A stretch of 64,000 bases of DNA from Pontixanthobacter aquaemixtae (lineage in GTDB: Bacteria > Pseudomonadota > Alphaproteobacteria > Sphingomonadales > Sphingomonadaceae). The translations under genes and the position numbers were made by a program. Below the pieces are notes generated by a model. The model made no database searches. It saw only the letters and a list, made by a program, of their open reading frames with translations, and had not been told where the DNA came from. How positions within the stretch are numbered: position 1 is the stretch's first letter; each line of letters opens with the position of its first letter. Location: positions 1,245,722 to 1,309,721 of the forward strand of contig NZ_WTYX01000001.1 of the NCBI RefSeq assembly GCF_009827395.1, in the 5' to 3' direction. Shown here in pieces: positions 50,752 to 59,647 of the stretch.

Positions 50752-52413
50752 TCACATATTCGGATAGTTCGGCCCGCCGCCGCCTTCGGGCGTGGTCCAG
50801 TTGATGTTCTGGTTGGGATCCTTGATGTCGCAGGTCTTGCAGTGGACGCAGTTTTGCGAGTTGATCTGGAATTTCATCTCGCCGCTGCTTTCGTCCTCCA
50901 GCCACTCATACACGCCCGCCGGGCAATAGCGTGTTGAGGGGCCCGCATAGACGCCCAGCTCGCTTTGTTTTTGCAGTTCCCAATCGGCCACTTTGAGGTG
51001 GACCGGCTGGTCCTCGGCATGGTTGGTGTAGCTGAAAGAGACGTTGGTCAGGCGGTCAAAGGTAATCTCGCCATCGGGCTTGGGATAGTCGATGGGCTGA
51101 TACAGGTCAGCACGTCCGGTATGCGTGTAATCGGGCTCGTGCTTCATCGAGATAGGCAGGCCGATTTTGAGCTGGCGCATCCACATATCGATGCCGGCAA
51201 TCACGGTGCCGAAATCGCCGCCGAATTTGGCAACGGCGGGCTGGGCATTCTGGACCTGCTTCAGTTCCTTTGCGATCCAGCTTTCGCGCAAGTTTGCTTC
51301 GTAATCCGGCAATTCGGTGTGCTCTGCACCGCCAGCGATAGCAGCTGCGACCGATTCCGCCGCGAGCATCCCGCTCTTCATCGCTGTGTGGCTGCCCTTG
51401 ATGCGCGGGACGTTCACGAAGCCCGCTGCGCAACCGATCAGCGCGCCGCCCGGGAAGGCAAGTTTCGGGATGGATTGCCAGCCACCTTCATTGATCGCCC
51501 GCGCGCCATAGGCCACGCGTTTCCCGCCTTCGAGATATTCGCGGATCGCTGGGTGCGTCTTCCACCGCTGGAATTCCTGATAGGGCGACACATAGGGGTT
51601 GGCGTAATCAAGCGCGGTCACGAAACCGAGCGCGACCTGACCGTTTGCCTGATGGTAGAGGAAGCCCCCGCCCCAACTGTCGCTTTCGCTCAGCGGCCAG
51701 CCCTGCGTGTGGATCACACGGCCCGGCTCATGCTTGGCAGGATCGATGTCCCAAAGCTCTTTGATACCAAGGCCATAGACTTGCGGCTGGCAATCCGCCT
51801 CAAGGTCGAATTTCGCCTTCATCTGCTTGGTCAGATTGCCGCGAACACCCTCTGCGAACAGCGTGTATTTCGCTTCGATTTCCATGCCGGGCTGGAAATC
51901 GCCCTTGTGCGAGCCATCTTCGGCAACGCCCATATCCTGGGTAATCACGCCTTTGACCGCGCCATTATCGTCAAACATCACTTCGGCAGCAGGGAAGCCG
52001 GGGAAAACCATCACCCCCATCCCCTCGGCCTGCTCGCCAAGCCAGCGGGTCATGCTGCCCAGCGATCCGGTGTAGCAGCCATTGTTGGACATGAATGGCG
52101 GCATCATCAGATGCGGCATCGGATATTTGCCGCCTTTGGTCAGAACCCAGTGCCAGTTGTCGGTCACCGGCGTTTCCGCCATCGGGCAATCCATATCGCG
52201 CCAGTCGGGGAGCAGCTCGTCAAGTGCCTTCGGATCAACCACCGCGCCCGAGAGGATATGCGCGCCGATTTCAGAGCCTTTTTCGAGGACAACAACTTCA
52301 AGCTCGTCATTGATCTGCTTGAGGCGGATTGCCGCAGCAAGGCCTGCTGGCCCACCGCCGACAATCACAACGTCGCATGGCATCGATTCCCGTTCGATAG
52401 TCTCGGCACTCAT
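50752..52413 (-). CDS. etfD: electron-transfer-flavoprotein:ubiquinone oxidoreductase
   Basis: A 553-residue flavoprotein that passes electrons from ETF to ubiquinone at the inner membrane. The FAD-binding motif is CDVVIVGGGPAGLAAAIRLKQ at the N-terminus, followed by EKGSEIGAHILSGAVVDP, GIKELWDIDPAKHEPGRVIHTQGWPL, and the membrane-inserted hydrophobic segment region. The [4Fe-4S] ligands are in YCPAGVYEWLED and QINSQNCVHCKTCDIKDPNQNINWTTPEGGGGPNYPNM-type C-terminus (key Cys in NCVHCKTCD). It is divergent from the UDG-like gene over 87 bp. Confidence 0.96.
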   Translation of the reverse strand: MSAETIERESMPCDVVIVGGGPAGLAAAIRLKQINDELEVVVLEKGSEIGAHILSGAVVDPKALDELLPDWRDMDCPMAETPVTDNWHWVLTKGGKYPMPHLMMPPFMSNNGCYTGSLGSMTRWLGEQAEGMGVMVFPGFPAAEVMFDDNGAVKGVITQDMGVAEDGSHKGDFQPGMEIEAKYTLFAEGVRGNLTKQMKAKFDLEADCQPQVYGLGIKELWDIDPAKHEPGRVIHTQGWPLSESDSWGGGFLYHQANGQVALGFVTALDYANPYVSPYQEFQRWKTHPAIREYLEGGKRVAYGARAINEGGWQSIPKLAFPGGALIGCAAGFVNVPRIKGSHTAMKSGMLAAESVAAAIAGGAEHTELPDYEANLRESWIAKELKQVQNAQPAVAKFGGDFGTVIAGIDMWMRQLKIGLPISMKHEPDYTHTGRADLYQPIDYPKPDGEITFDRLTNVSFSYTNHAEDQPVHLKVADWELQKQSELGVYAGPSTRYCPAGVYEWLEDESSGEMKFQINSQNCVHCKTCDIKDPNQNINWTTPEGGGGPNYPNM

Positions 52414-52500
52414 CAGGTCTGATCCTCGTAATTTACTGTCGTCAAAGGTTGCGCAAACCCTTGAATAGTACGGCGCAGCAGGTCAAGACCCGCACCAGAG

Positions 52501-53253
52501 ATGACCGAGCCGTCCCCCACCACTCTGGCAGACGAATTTGCCGCCGCGCTTGATTGGTGGCGCAGTGCAGGTGTCGATCACGATTTCGGCGATGACGTTA
52601 CGGAGTGGCTGGCTGCGCACGAGCCGGACGAAATATCGCCGCAGCCGCCGGCCAAGCTTGCAAAGAATGAAGTGGCGGCCCCGCCTCCGCCAAAGAAAAT
52701 TGGTGGGGAGAAGGAATCCTGGCCGGAAGATCTCGCACAATTCCACAATTGGTGGGTGACCGACAGTTCGATCGACGATGGCGGCGCCTATCCCGCGCTA
52801 GCTCCGCGCGGCTCCGCAGGGGCAAAATTGATGATAGTGGTTGCCGAGCCGGAAGAGCACGATAGCGACACTTTGTTGTCAGGTCCGCAAGGGCGGCTGC
52901 TCGATGGCATTCTCAAAGCAGCCGGGTTTGCGGCGGAAGATACCTATATCGCGGCCACTTTGCGGCGCCATACGCCGGTGCCCGATTGGGCGGCTTTGAA
53001 GGCCGCAGGTCTGTGCGATTTGCTCGCGCATCACATCGCTTTGGCCGCCCCGAATCGTATTCTTACCTTCGGACGCAACATTCCACCGCTTCTTGGGAAC
53101 GATACGGCGCAAGGCGCTGCTATTTTACACAATATTAACCATGATAACCGAAGCACTCCTGTAATGAGTGTCGGTTCCTTGGCGCAGCTCCTTCGATCAG
53201 CGGGCAGACGGCAACGGTTCTGGCAACACTGGCTCGAATGGACGGATAGCTGA
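52501..53253 (+). CDS. uracil-DNA-glycosylase-like protein, degenerate
   Basis: A 250-residue protein with the late part of a family-4-type UDG fold: MIVVAEPEEHDSDTLLSGPQGRLLDGILKAAGF, then DTYIAATLRRHTPVPDW, and a C-terminal RILTFGRNIPPLLG. Family 4 enzymes coordinate an iron-sulfur cluster with four Cys, but only one Cys occurs here (in GLCDLL), and the usual GEAPG loop reads VAEPE. About 85 N-terminal residues are low-complexity and acidic or proline-rich. It may be inactive or have a changed role. The lytic transglycosylase gene starts one base after its stop. Confidence 0.72.
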   Translation: MTEPSPTTLADEFAAALDWWRSAGVDHDFGDDVTEWLAAHEPDEISPQPPAKLAKNEVAAPPPPKKIGGEKESWPEDLAQFHNWWVTDSSIDDGGAYPALAPRGSAGAKLMIVVAEPEEHDSDTLLSGPQGRLLDGILKAAGFAAEDTYIAATLRRHTPVPDWAALKAAGLCDLLAHHIALAAPNRILTFGRNIPPLLGNDTAQGAAILHNINHDNRSTPVMSVGSLAQLLRSAGRRQRFWQHWLEWTDS

Positions 53254-53254
53254 T

Positions 53255-55057
53255 TTGACACAGTTTAAGCTACGGTTTGGCCTCCTGCACAAGGCCGCGA
53301 CAATCGCGGGCGGAGCCATCGCAATCTCGGTTTCAACGCCCGTTCTGGCGGATGAAGCCATTGCAATTTCCAACAATAGCGCGGCGGAATATTTCCGCGA
53401 CCGCGCGAATTCGACCAACGTCCCGCAATTGCTCAGCAATCCCGACCGGGTTTATTACACCAATCTGTTCGATGCGATCGACGGACAGGATTGGACCCGC
53501 GTCGAAGCCATGCTCAATGAACGCAGCGACGGCCCGCTGCATCAGGTGGCGATTGCAGAATATTACCTCCACGCCAATTCACCGCGCGTCGAAGGCCCGC
53601 AAATCCAGAAATGGCTGAGCGCCGGGCGCGCTCTTCCGCATGCAGAGCAAATGGGCCGGTTGGGCGAGAGGCGCGGTCTCGAGGCAACCTACAGCCTTCC
53701 TCAGGAACAATCGCTCGTCAGCCAGCCTTACGCATCCAAACGCATTCGTCCGCGCACGGTGCAGGACGGCACCATGCCCGGCTCCATTCGCAATGCGATC
53801 CTCGACCGGATCAAGAATGACGATCCCGATGGCGCGCGCCAATTGCTTGACGGTATCGATGCAAGCCTGAGCAGCGCCGCGCGCGCCGAATGGCGCCAAC
53901 GCGTCGCTTTCAGCTATTACATTGAGAACAACGATCCCGCCGCCTTCGCGATGGCCCAAACGGTCAATAGTGGCGGTTCGGGCGGATGGGTCGCCGAAGG
54001 AAACTGGGTGGCCGGCCTTGCCGCCTGGCGGATGCAGGATTGCGGCAGCTCTGCAGTCTATTTCGAACAGGCAGCGATTGGTTCAACCAATGACGAACTG
54101 ACCGCCGCCGCGCGCTATTGGGCGAGCCGGTCCTATGTCCGTTGCCGTGCCCCTGAAAAGGTCACCGAACAACTGCGCGCCGCCGCGCAACTGGACGAAA
54201 CTTTGTACGGGATGCTTGCCCGCGAACAATTGGGCCAGCACTTGCCGCAATCGCACTCCGCCGATTTCGATCTTGAAGATTGGCAGAAGATCCGCAGCGT
54301 CGATAATGTCCGCACCGCCGTTGGCCTGGCAGAGATCGGCCGCGACAATCTGGCCGACGAAGTGCTGCGCCACCAAGCGAAAATCGGCGATGCGTCGCAA
54401 TATCGCGAACTGTCGCGTTTGGCGCGCGAGCTTGGCCTTCCTTCGACCCAGCTGTGGATGGCGCACAACGCCCCTCGTGGTACATCGTCGGAGCCTGCGC
54501 TCCGTTATCCCGCCCCGCGCTGGACTCCGGTGACGGGCTGGAAAGTCGACCCGGCGCTGGCCTATGCCCACACATTGCAGGAATCCAACTTCCGCGCATC
54601 GGTGGTAAGCCCGGCGGGTGCGCGCGGCCTGATGCAGATCATGCCCGCCGCCGCGATCGACCACCGCGGAACATTGGGTATCCGCGGCACCGCCAGCGAT
54701 CTTTCGAAGCCGGAAGTGAACCTCGCATTCGGTCAGGAACATCTCAACATGCTGCGCAACAGTTCTGCAACGCAGGGACTGCTGCCGAAGATCATGGCCG
54801 CCTATAATGCCGGTCTGACGCCGGTAACGCGCTGGAACACCGAAATCCGCGATCAAGGCGATGCGCTGCTTTACATGGAAAGCATCCCCTATTGGGAAAC
54901 GCGCGGCTATGTCGCGATCGTGATGCGCAATTACTGGATGTATGAACGCCAGGCAGGCGGCGCATCCGAAAGCCGCCGTGCCTTGGCCCAAGGCATGTGG
55001 CCCACTTTCCCCGACATGTCCGGCAACAGTTCCGGACGCTATCTTGCGCAAAACTGA
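53255..55057 (+). CDS. soluble lytic murein transglycosylase (Slt family)
   Basis: A 600-residue exported enzyme that cleaves peptidoglycan glycan strands, forming 1,6-anhydro ends. A signal peptide ends at VLAD. A long helical superhelix (U-domain-like repeats) precedes the catalytic SLT domain, with HTLQESNFRASVVSPAGARGLMQIMPAAA (catalytic Glu about residue 443), EVNLAFGQEHLNML and IMAAYNAGLTPVTRW. No ATG precedes the signal peptide after the upstream stop; TTG 53255 is the likely start. The stop overlaps the MoaB start (TGATG). Confidence 0.9.
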   Translation: MTQFKLRFGLLHKAATIAGGAIAISVSTPVLADEAIAISNNSAAEYFRDRANSTNVPQLLSNPDRVYYTNLFDAIDGQDWTRVEAMLNERSDGPLHQVAIAEYYLHANSPRVEGPQIQKWLSAGRALPHAEQMGRLGERRGLEATYSLPQEQSLVSQPYASKRIRPRTVQDGTMPGSIRNAILDRIKNDDPDGARQLLDGIDASLSSAARAEWRQRVAFSYYIENNDPAAFAMAQTVNSGGSGGWVAEGNWVAGLAAWRMQDCGSSAVYFEQAAIGSTNDELTAAARYWASRSYVRCRAPEKVTEQLRAAAQLDETLYGMLAREQLGQHLPQSHSADFDLEDWQKIRSVDNVRTAVGLAEIGRDNLADEVLRHQAKIGDASQYRELSRLARELGLPSTQLWMAHNAPRGTSSEPALRYPAPRWTPVTGWKVDPALAYAHTLQESNFRASVVSPAGARGLMQIMPAAAIDHRGTLGIRGTASDLSKPEVNLAFGQEHLNMLRNSSATQGLLPKIMAAYNAGLTPVTRWNTEIRDQGDALLYMESIPYWETRGYVAIVMRNYWMYERQAGGASESRRALAQGMWPTFPDMSGNSSGRYLAQN

Positions 55058-55584
55058 TGCCGGTTGACGCGGAGCTCCCCTTCAAACCGCTCAATATCGC
55101 AATCATCACCGTGTCGGACACGCGCACCCGCGAGACCGACAGTTCGGGCGATATTCTGGCGGAGCGGGTCAAATCCGCAGGCCACAAACTGACCGCGCGC
55201 GTGATCGAGAAGGACGATTCCGACACCCTTGTGCGCCGACTGAACAACTGGATCGATGATGCGGGGATCGACGCGATCATCACCACCGGCGGAACCGGCC
55301 TGACCGGGCGGGATATCACCCCCGAAGCGTTGGACAGGGTTAAAGAGAAAGACATCCCCGGCTTTGGCGAGCTGTTCCGCTCGATCAGCTATCGCAGCAT
55401 CGGGACCAGCACGATCCAGAGCCGCGCCTGCGCGGTTCTATCACGCGGCACCTATATTTTTGCCCTGCCCGGATCGAACGGCGCGGTGAAAGATGGCTGG
55501 GACGGAATTCTGGCCGAGCAACTCGATAGCCGGAATCGGCCCTGCAATTTCGTGGAACTGATGCCGCGTTTGCGCGAATCCTGA
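55057..55584 (+). CDS. moaB: molybdenum cofactor biosynthesis protein B
   Basis: A 175-residue MoaB/Mog-fold protein, acting in molybdopterin assembly (adenylylation step in related proteins). Motifs are IITVSDTRTRETDSSGDILAE, DAIITTGGTGLTGRDITPEAL, FGELFRSISYRSIGTSTIQSRACAVL and FALPGSNGAVKDGWDGIL. The start is ATG 55057, overlapping the transglycosylase stop. No other molybdenum-cofactor genes are in the window. Confidence 0.93.
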   Translation: MPVDAELPFKPLNIAIITVSDTRTRETDSSGDILAERVKSAGHKLTARVIEKDDSDTLVRRLNNWIDDAGIDAIITTGGTGLTGRDITPEALDRVKEKDIPGFGELFRSISYRSIGTSTIQSRACAVLSRGTYIFALPGSNGAVKDGWDGILAEQLDSRNRPCNFVELMPRLRES

Positions 55585-55651
55585 ACAACTTCGCTTTCCG
55601 GAAATTTTCCGCAATCTATCTGGATTGCCGCGTTTCTCTGGCAAAGACAGA

Positions 55652-55685
55652 TTGTGTTGCCAGACGGTATGTTCTATATATGTTC
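55652..55685 (+). promoter_or_regulatory. LexA box over the promoter of the SPL-type radical SAM gene
   Basis: An exact alphaproteobacterial SOS box, GTTC-TATATAT-GTTC, lies at 55671-55685. Its centre TATATA (55675-55680) also serves as a plausible -10, with TTGTGT (55652-55657) as -35 at 17-bp spacing. Transcription would start near 55687, only a few bases before ATG 55691, so the mRNA is probably leaderless. A 6-6-6 dyad, TGTTCC-AATTAT-GGAACA (55681-55698), overlaps the second half and the start codon. Confidence 0.8.
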
Positions 55686-55690
55686 CAATT

Positions 55691-56779
55691 ATGGAACACG
55701 CCAAGATCAAAGGGCGCGGGGCACAGTCGGGCGCTGTTCCGCAGCGCTTCGGGCTCGCCGCGCGCGAGGCCGACGGCGATTGGCGCGATCATGTGAAAGC
55801 GCTGGATGGGCCGCCGGTAAAGCTGCGCACCACGGTCACTGAGGAGCATCCCAAATCCATTCTCAGTTTCAACCAGTCGCCCGACATTCCTTTTGACAGG
55901 TCGGTCAACGCCTATCGCGGATGCGAGCATGGCTGCGTCTATTGCTATGCCCGCCCTACCCATGCCTATCATGATCTGTCGCCCGGACTTGATTTCGAAA
56001 CCAGGCTGTTCGCCAAACCCAATGCTGCGGAGCTACTGCGCGAAACGCTTGCCAAAAGAAAATACATTCCGCGCTGGATCGCGATGGGGACCAACACCGA
56101 CCCCTACCAACCGATCGAGGCGCGATACCGGATCACGCGCGATATACTGAAACTGTGCCTCGATACGTGCCATCCGGTGACGATCACCACCAAAAGTGAC
56201 CGCGTGCTGCGCGATCTGGATCTTTTGACGGAGCTCGCCCGGCGCAACCTTACGGCGGTATCCGTATCCGTAACCACTTTCGATCCTCGCCTCTCCGCTT
56301 TGCTCGAACCCAGAGCCTCCGCGCCGCGAAAACGGCTCGCGGCGATAGAGCAATTGTCAGCAGCAGGTGTGCCAGTGCATTGCTCCGTCTCCCCGATCAT
56401 TCCGGCGATTACCGACGAATTTATGGAGGAGATCGTTGCCTGGGCGGGCGAAGCCGGCGCACGGTCCGCGGGCTGGATTCCGCTCCGCCTTCCGCATGAA
56501 GTGGCGCCCTTGTTCCGCGAGTGGCTGGAAGTGCATTTTCCCGACCGTGCGGGCAAAGTGATGAGTATTGTCAGATCGATACGCGGCGGACGGGACAATG
56601 ACCCCAATTTCCGATCGCGGATGAAGCCCTCGGGTGTCTGGGCCGATTTGCTGCGGTCGCGTTTCCATCTTGCCTGCAAGCGCGCGGGGCTGACCGGCAA
56701 TGATCTTGACCCAAAGTTCGAGCTTGATTGCACCCAGTTTCGCAAGCCCGAAACAGGCGGCCAATTGCGGCTGCTCTAA
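55691..56779 (+). CDS. SPL-type radical SAM protein (PA0069 family)
   Basis: A 362-residue radical SAM enzyme related to spore-photoproduct lyase. The cluster motif is YRGCEHGCVYCYARP (C78, C82, C85), followed by HAYHDLSPGLDFETRLFAKP, IAMGTNTDPYQPIE, LDTCHPVTITTKSDRVLRDLDLL and a long HCSVSPIIPAITDE region. The family is conserved but its reaction is not known to me; homology to SPL suggests repair of a nucleic-acid lesion, which fits the LexA box on its promoter. The start at 55691 follows from that promoter; an in-frame ATG at 55625 lies upstream of the box and would not be transcribed. Confidence 0.88.
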   Translation: MEHAKIKGRGAQSGAVPQRFGLAAREADGDWRDHVKALDGPPVKLRTTVTEEHPKSILSFNQSPDIPFDRSVNAYRGCEHGCVYCYARPTHAYHDLSPGLDFETRLFAKPNAAELLRETLAKRKYIPRWIAMGTNTDPYQPIEARYRITRDILKLCLDTCHPVTITTKSDRVLRDLDLLTELARRNLTAVSVSVTTFDPRLSALLEPRASAPRKRLAAIEQLSAAGVPVHCSVSPIIPAITDEFMEEIVAWAGEAGARSAGWIPLRLPHEVAPLFREWLEVHFPDRAGKVMSIVRSIRGGRDNDPNFRSRMKPSGVWADLLRSRFHLACKRAGLTGNDLDPKFELDCTQFRKPETGGQLRLL

Positions 56780-56924
56780 AGGAAAAGTGGCCCAGAGCCC
56801 GGGTGCCGCGCGGCAGCGTTAATACAGAGCCGGTACCCTTTGTTAACTGTTGCTCCATAGCCTCGACGGGTCGCCCACCGGATATGGTGGCGACATCCCA
56901 AAGCGAGAAATCGAAGGCACGCCT

Positions 56925-57101
56925 ATGTCAAAGACCATTCAAGCCACACTGATCGCAGCTGTATTGCTGATCGTGATTGCAACGCTGTTCAACTCGACAT
57001 TCGTCGCAGGCGGAAGCGGCGTGGTTCTGATTGTCGGGCTCGCTTATGCCTATGTCGTCAGCAAGCGCGAAGTGGAACGCGGCGAGGTTATTGAGGGCTA
57101 G
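56925..57101 (+). CDS. small two-helix membrane protein
   Basis: A 58-residue protein, MSKTIQATLIAAVLL..., with two hydrophobic helices (about 8-22 and 30-47) and a charged C-terminus, SKREVERGEVIEG. ATG 56925 has GAAGG upstream. Function is unknown. It is preceded by about 145 bp with no other gene and followed by a short convergent gap. Confidence 0.6.
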   Translation: MSKTIQATLIAAVLLIVIATLFNSTFVAGGSGVVLIVGLAYAYVVSKREVERGEVIEG

Positions 57102-57139
57102 ATCAGCCTGACCCAGCGGCTCGATGCTGCGGGCCTTGA

Positions 57140-57571
57140 CTAACCGAAGCCCTCCCCGGCTGCGCCCGGCTCAAAGCGCATCAACCGGCTGTCGACCAGC
57201 GCGGCGGTGCGGTTCACGACCGCCAGCTGATACTCCGGATCTTTGATCATCTCGAAGAACGCGCCGGAATTGGGATATTGCGCGACAAAGCCTTCGTGCC
57301 ATTGCTTGGCGTCGGGGCCCGTCACCATTGTTTCGAATGCCCCGCGCCAGACTATGCTTCCGCCGACCCGCTGGAAAATCGGGCCGCTGGTCTTGCCATA
57401 TTCCTGATAGGCGCGCTTGCCGCTCCAGCCTTTGCCCGCATGTTCGTGTCCTTGCGGATATTCCGCATTGTCGCGAAATTGCAGCAGGTTGAGCATGTGA
57501 ATAGGCCGGTCGCGCGGAAGATCTTTGAACGCTTGGAAATTTGCCGGAGATGGATCGATGTAAGTGGTCAT
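57140..57571 (-). CDS. DUF1330 domain protein
   Basis: A 143-residue protein of the ferredoxin-like DUF1330 family; function unknown. Characteristic text includes RPIHMLNLLQFRDNAEYP, AYQEYGKTSGPIFQRVGGSIVWRGAFETMV and GFVAQYPNSGAFFEMIKDPEYQ with a terminal VNRTAALVDSRLMRF strand. The ATG at 57571 lies 4 nt after the acyl-CoA ligase stop; the longer frame to 57694 overlaps that gene. It is probably co-transcribed with the ligase. Confidence 0.82.
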   Translation of the reverse strand: MTTYIDPSPANFQAFKDLPRDRPIHMLNLLQFRDNAEYPQGHEHAGKGWSGKRAYQEYGKTSGPIFQRVGGSIVWRGAFETMVTGPDAKQWHEGFVAQYPNSGAFFEMIKDPEYQLAVVNRTAALVDSRLMRFEPGAAGEGFG

Positions 57572-57575
57572 TCGA

Positions 57576-59192
57576 TCACCCCAGCGTGTAATCGCTGAAC
57601 CGGTCGCGCAGGTCTTTCTTGCTGATTTTACCCGTCGCGGTGTGCGGGATGTCATCAACAAACTCGACCGCATCGGGCAGCCACCATTTGGCAACCAGCG
57701 GCTTCAGATGTTCGACAATATCATCGGCGGAGACATCTGATCCTTCCTTGCGCACCACGAACAGCACGGGCCGTTCATCCCATTTCGGATGCGGCATCCC
57801 AACGGCCGCGGCTTCGGCGACTTCTGCATGGCCAACGGCGGCATTTTCCAGCTCGACAGAGCTGATCCACTCACCGCCCGATTTGATCACGTCCTTTGTG
57901 CGATCGGTCAGCTGCAGCGTGCCGTCCGGATGGATGATGCCGACATCGCCGGTGTCAAACCACCCGTTCTCGTCAACGCAGTCTTCTTCTGCCTTGAAAT
58001 AGCGGCGGATGATCCACGGGCCACGAATTTGCAGCGCGCCCGAGGTCTTGCCATCGCGCGGCAATTCCTTGCTCCAATCATCCAGATCAACCGTCCGCAG
58101 CTCGACACCGAAAATCGGGCGGCCTTGCATCGCGGTCTTGTCGACCTTTTCATCGAAGCTGAGTTCGTCCCAATCATATGTCGGCCCGCCAACGGTGCCG
58201 ATCGGGCTGGTTTCGGTCATGCCCCATGCGTGTTGCACGCGCGTGCCGTTCTTCATCAGCCGCTCGATCATGAAGCGCGGGCAGGCAGAGCCGCCAATCG
58301 TCGCCGCTTTCAGTTTGGGAAGGTCAATTCCCTGCGCATCGCAATATTGAAAATGCGCCAGCCATACCGTCGGCACACCCGCGCTATCGGTCACGCCTTC
58401 GCGCTCCATCAATTCGTGGAGAATGGCGGGCTCATTGCTGCAAGAAAAGACGAATTTGATCCCCGCCATCGCGCCTGCATAGGGAAGACCCCAGCTCGCC
58501 GCGTGGAACATCGGCACCACCGGCAGCATCACGCTGGATGCGCTGAAATTGAAGGTCGATGGCTGAAGCCCGGATACGGCGTGGAGAATGGTTGAACCGT
58601 GTTCGTACTGGACGCCTTTCGGGTTGCCAGTGGTTCCGCTGGTATAGCACAGCATGCACGGGTCTGTGGAAGCTCCCTTCACCCATTCGAATTCGCCATC
58701 CTGGGCACCGATCCATTCTTCGAAACCAAGCACATCGGCGCCTTCTGGCGGATCATAGCAGACATAGTGATCGATCGTCGGCCATTTGTCTTTCATCTTG
58801 TCGATGATCGGCTGGAACATCGCATCGTACAGCATCACTTTGTCTTCAGCGTGATTGACGATGTAATCGAGCTGATCCTCGAACAGGCGCGGGTTGAGCG
58901 TGTGCAGCACCCCGCCCATCCCTGCGACGCCATACCAGCTGACCAAATGCCGCGAATGGTTCATCGCGAGGCTGACAACACGCTCGCCCTTTTTGATGCC
59001 CATTGCTTGCAGCGCCTGCGCCATTTTCAGCGCATCGCGGCGGATTTCAGCCCAGTTTGTGCGGGTTTCTTTGCCATCGGCCCAGCGCGTAACAATCTCG
59101 CGCATTCCAGCTTCGCGCGCGGCATGATCGATCACATGGGTAATGCGCGGCGTCCAATCGTTCTGCATGGCGCCCAAAACTGCTGCTGACAT
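57576..59192 (-). CDS. medium/long-chain fatty-acid-CoA ligase
   Basis: A 538-residue adenylate-forming enzyme that activates fatty acids as CoA thioesters. Motifs: MLCYTSGTTGNPKGVQYEHGS (P-loop), WGMTETSPIGTV, GWFDTGDVGIIHPDGTLQLTDRTKDVIKSGGEWISSVELE and PHTATGKISKKDLRDRF with the catalytic Lys. The pattern fits the FadD3/AlkK-like group. ATG 59192 has GGAGAGGAAA upstream; a TTG 15 nt earlier is an alternative. It is divergent from a small membrane-protein gene. Confidence 0.92.
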   Translation of the reverse strand: MSAAVLGAMQNDWTPRITHVIDHAAREAGMREIVTRWADGKETRTNWAEIRRDALKMAQALQAMGIKKGERVVSLAMNHSRHLVSWYGVAGMGGVLHTLNPRLFEDQLDYIVNHAEDKVMLYDAMFQPIIDKMKDKWPTIDHYVCYDPPEGADVLGFEEWIGAQDGEFEWVKGASTDPCMLCYTSGTTGNPKGVQYEHGSTILHAVSGLQPSTFNFSASSVMLPVVPMFHAASWGLPYAGAMAGIKFVFSCSNEPAILHELMEREGVTDSAGVPTVWLAHFQYCDAQGIDLPKLKAATIGGSACPRFMIERLMKNGTRVQHAWGMTETSPIGTVGGPTYDWDELSFDEKVDKTAMQGRPIFGVELRTVDLDDWSKELPRDGKTSGALQIRGPWIIRRYFKAEEDCVDENGWFDTGDVGIIHPDGTLQLTDRTKDVIKSGGEWISSVELENAAVGHAEVAEAAAVGMPHPKWDERPVLFVVRKEGSDVSADDIVEHLKPLVAKWWLPDAVEFVDDIPHTATGKISKKDLRDRFSDYTLG

Positions 59193-59275
59193 TATTTTCC
59201 TCTCCAAAAATACAAGTTGTTTTTTGCCACCATGCCCGCGCTTGCCCGATTGCGCAATCGCTCTAAAGCATAGGC

Positions 59276-59647
59276 ATGAGCCCGATAAACGATCTCAAGA
59301 ACATCATTGTCGATTTCAGCGGCCTCGCGAAGGACGCTCTGCATGTCTATGTCGCGCTGGTGGTGTTCCTCGCCGCCTGCCTGATTTTCCGCTGGCGCGT
59401 ATCGGAATGGAAACCCTTGCTGCTGGTCTTTGCGGTGATCATCCTGGGCGAGATCGTGGACATCCGCGACACTTTGGCAATCGAAGGGCAGCTTTACCTG
59501 GGCGGCAACTGGCACGATATCTGGAATTCGATGCTGGCGCCCGTTCTGCTGTTCGTCGCCGCGCGATTTACCAATGTGCTTGAAAAACGCGATCCCGCGC
59601 CCATCACAACATCTGCGGCGCAAAGCGGCTTAGACGACGAGCCTTAG
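59276..59647 (+). CDS. hypothetical membrane protein
   Basis: A 123-residue protein with three hydrophobic segments (about 22-40, 45-62 and 80-100) and a short polar tail. I recognise no domain with confidence; the IFRWRVSEWKPLLLVF and NWHDIWNSMLAPVLLF pieces suggest a small integral membrane protein. It converges on dnaE and its last 18 nt overlap the end of that gene. Confidence 0.6.
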   Translation: MSPINDLKNIIVDFSGLAKDALHVYVALVVFLAACLIFRWRVSEWKPLLLVFAVIILGEIVDIRDTLAIEGQLYLGGNWHDIWNSMLAPVLLFVAARFTNVLEKRDPAPITTSAAQSGLDDEP

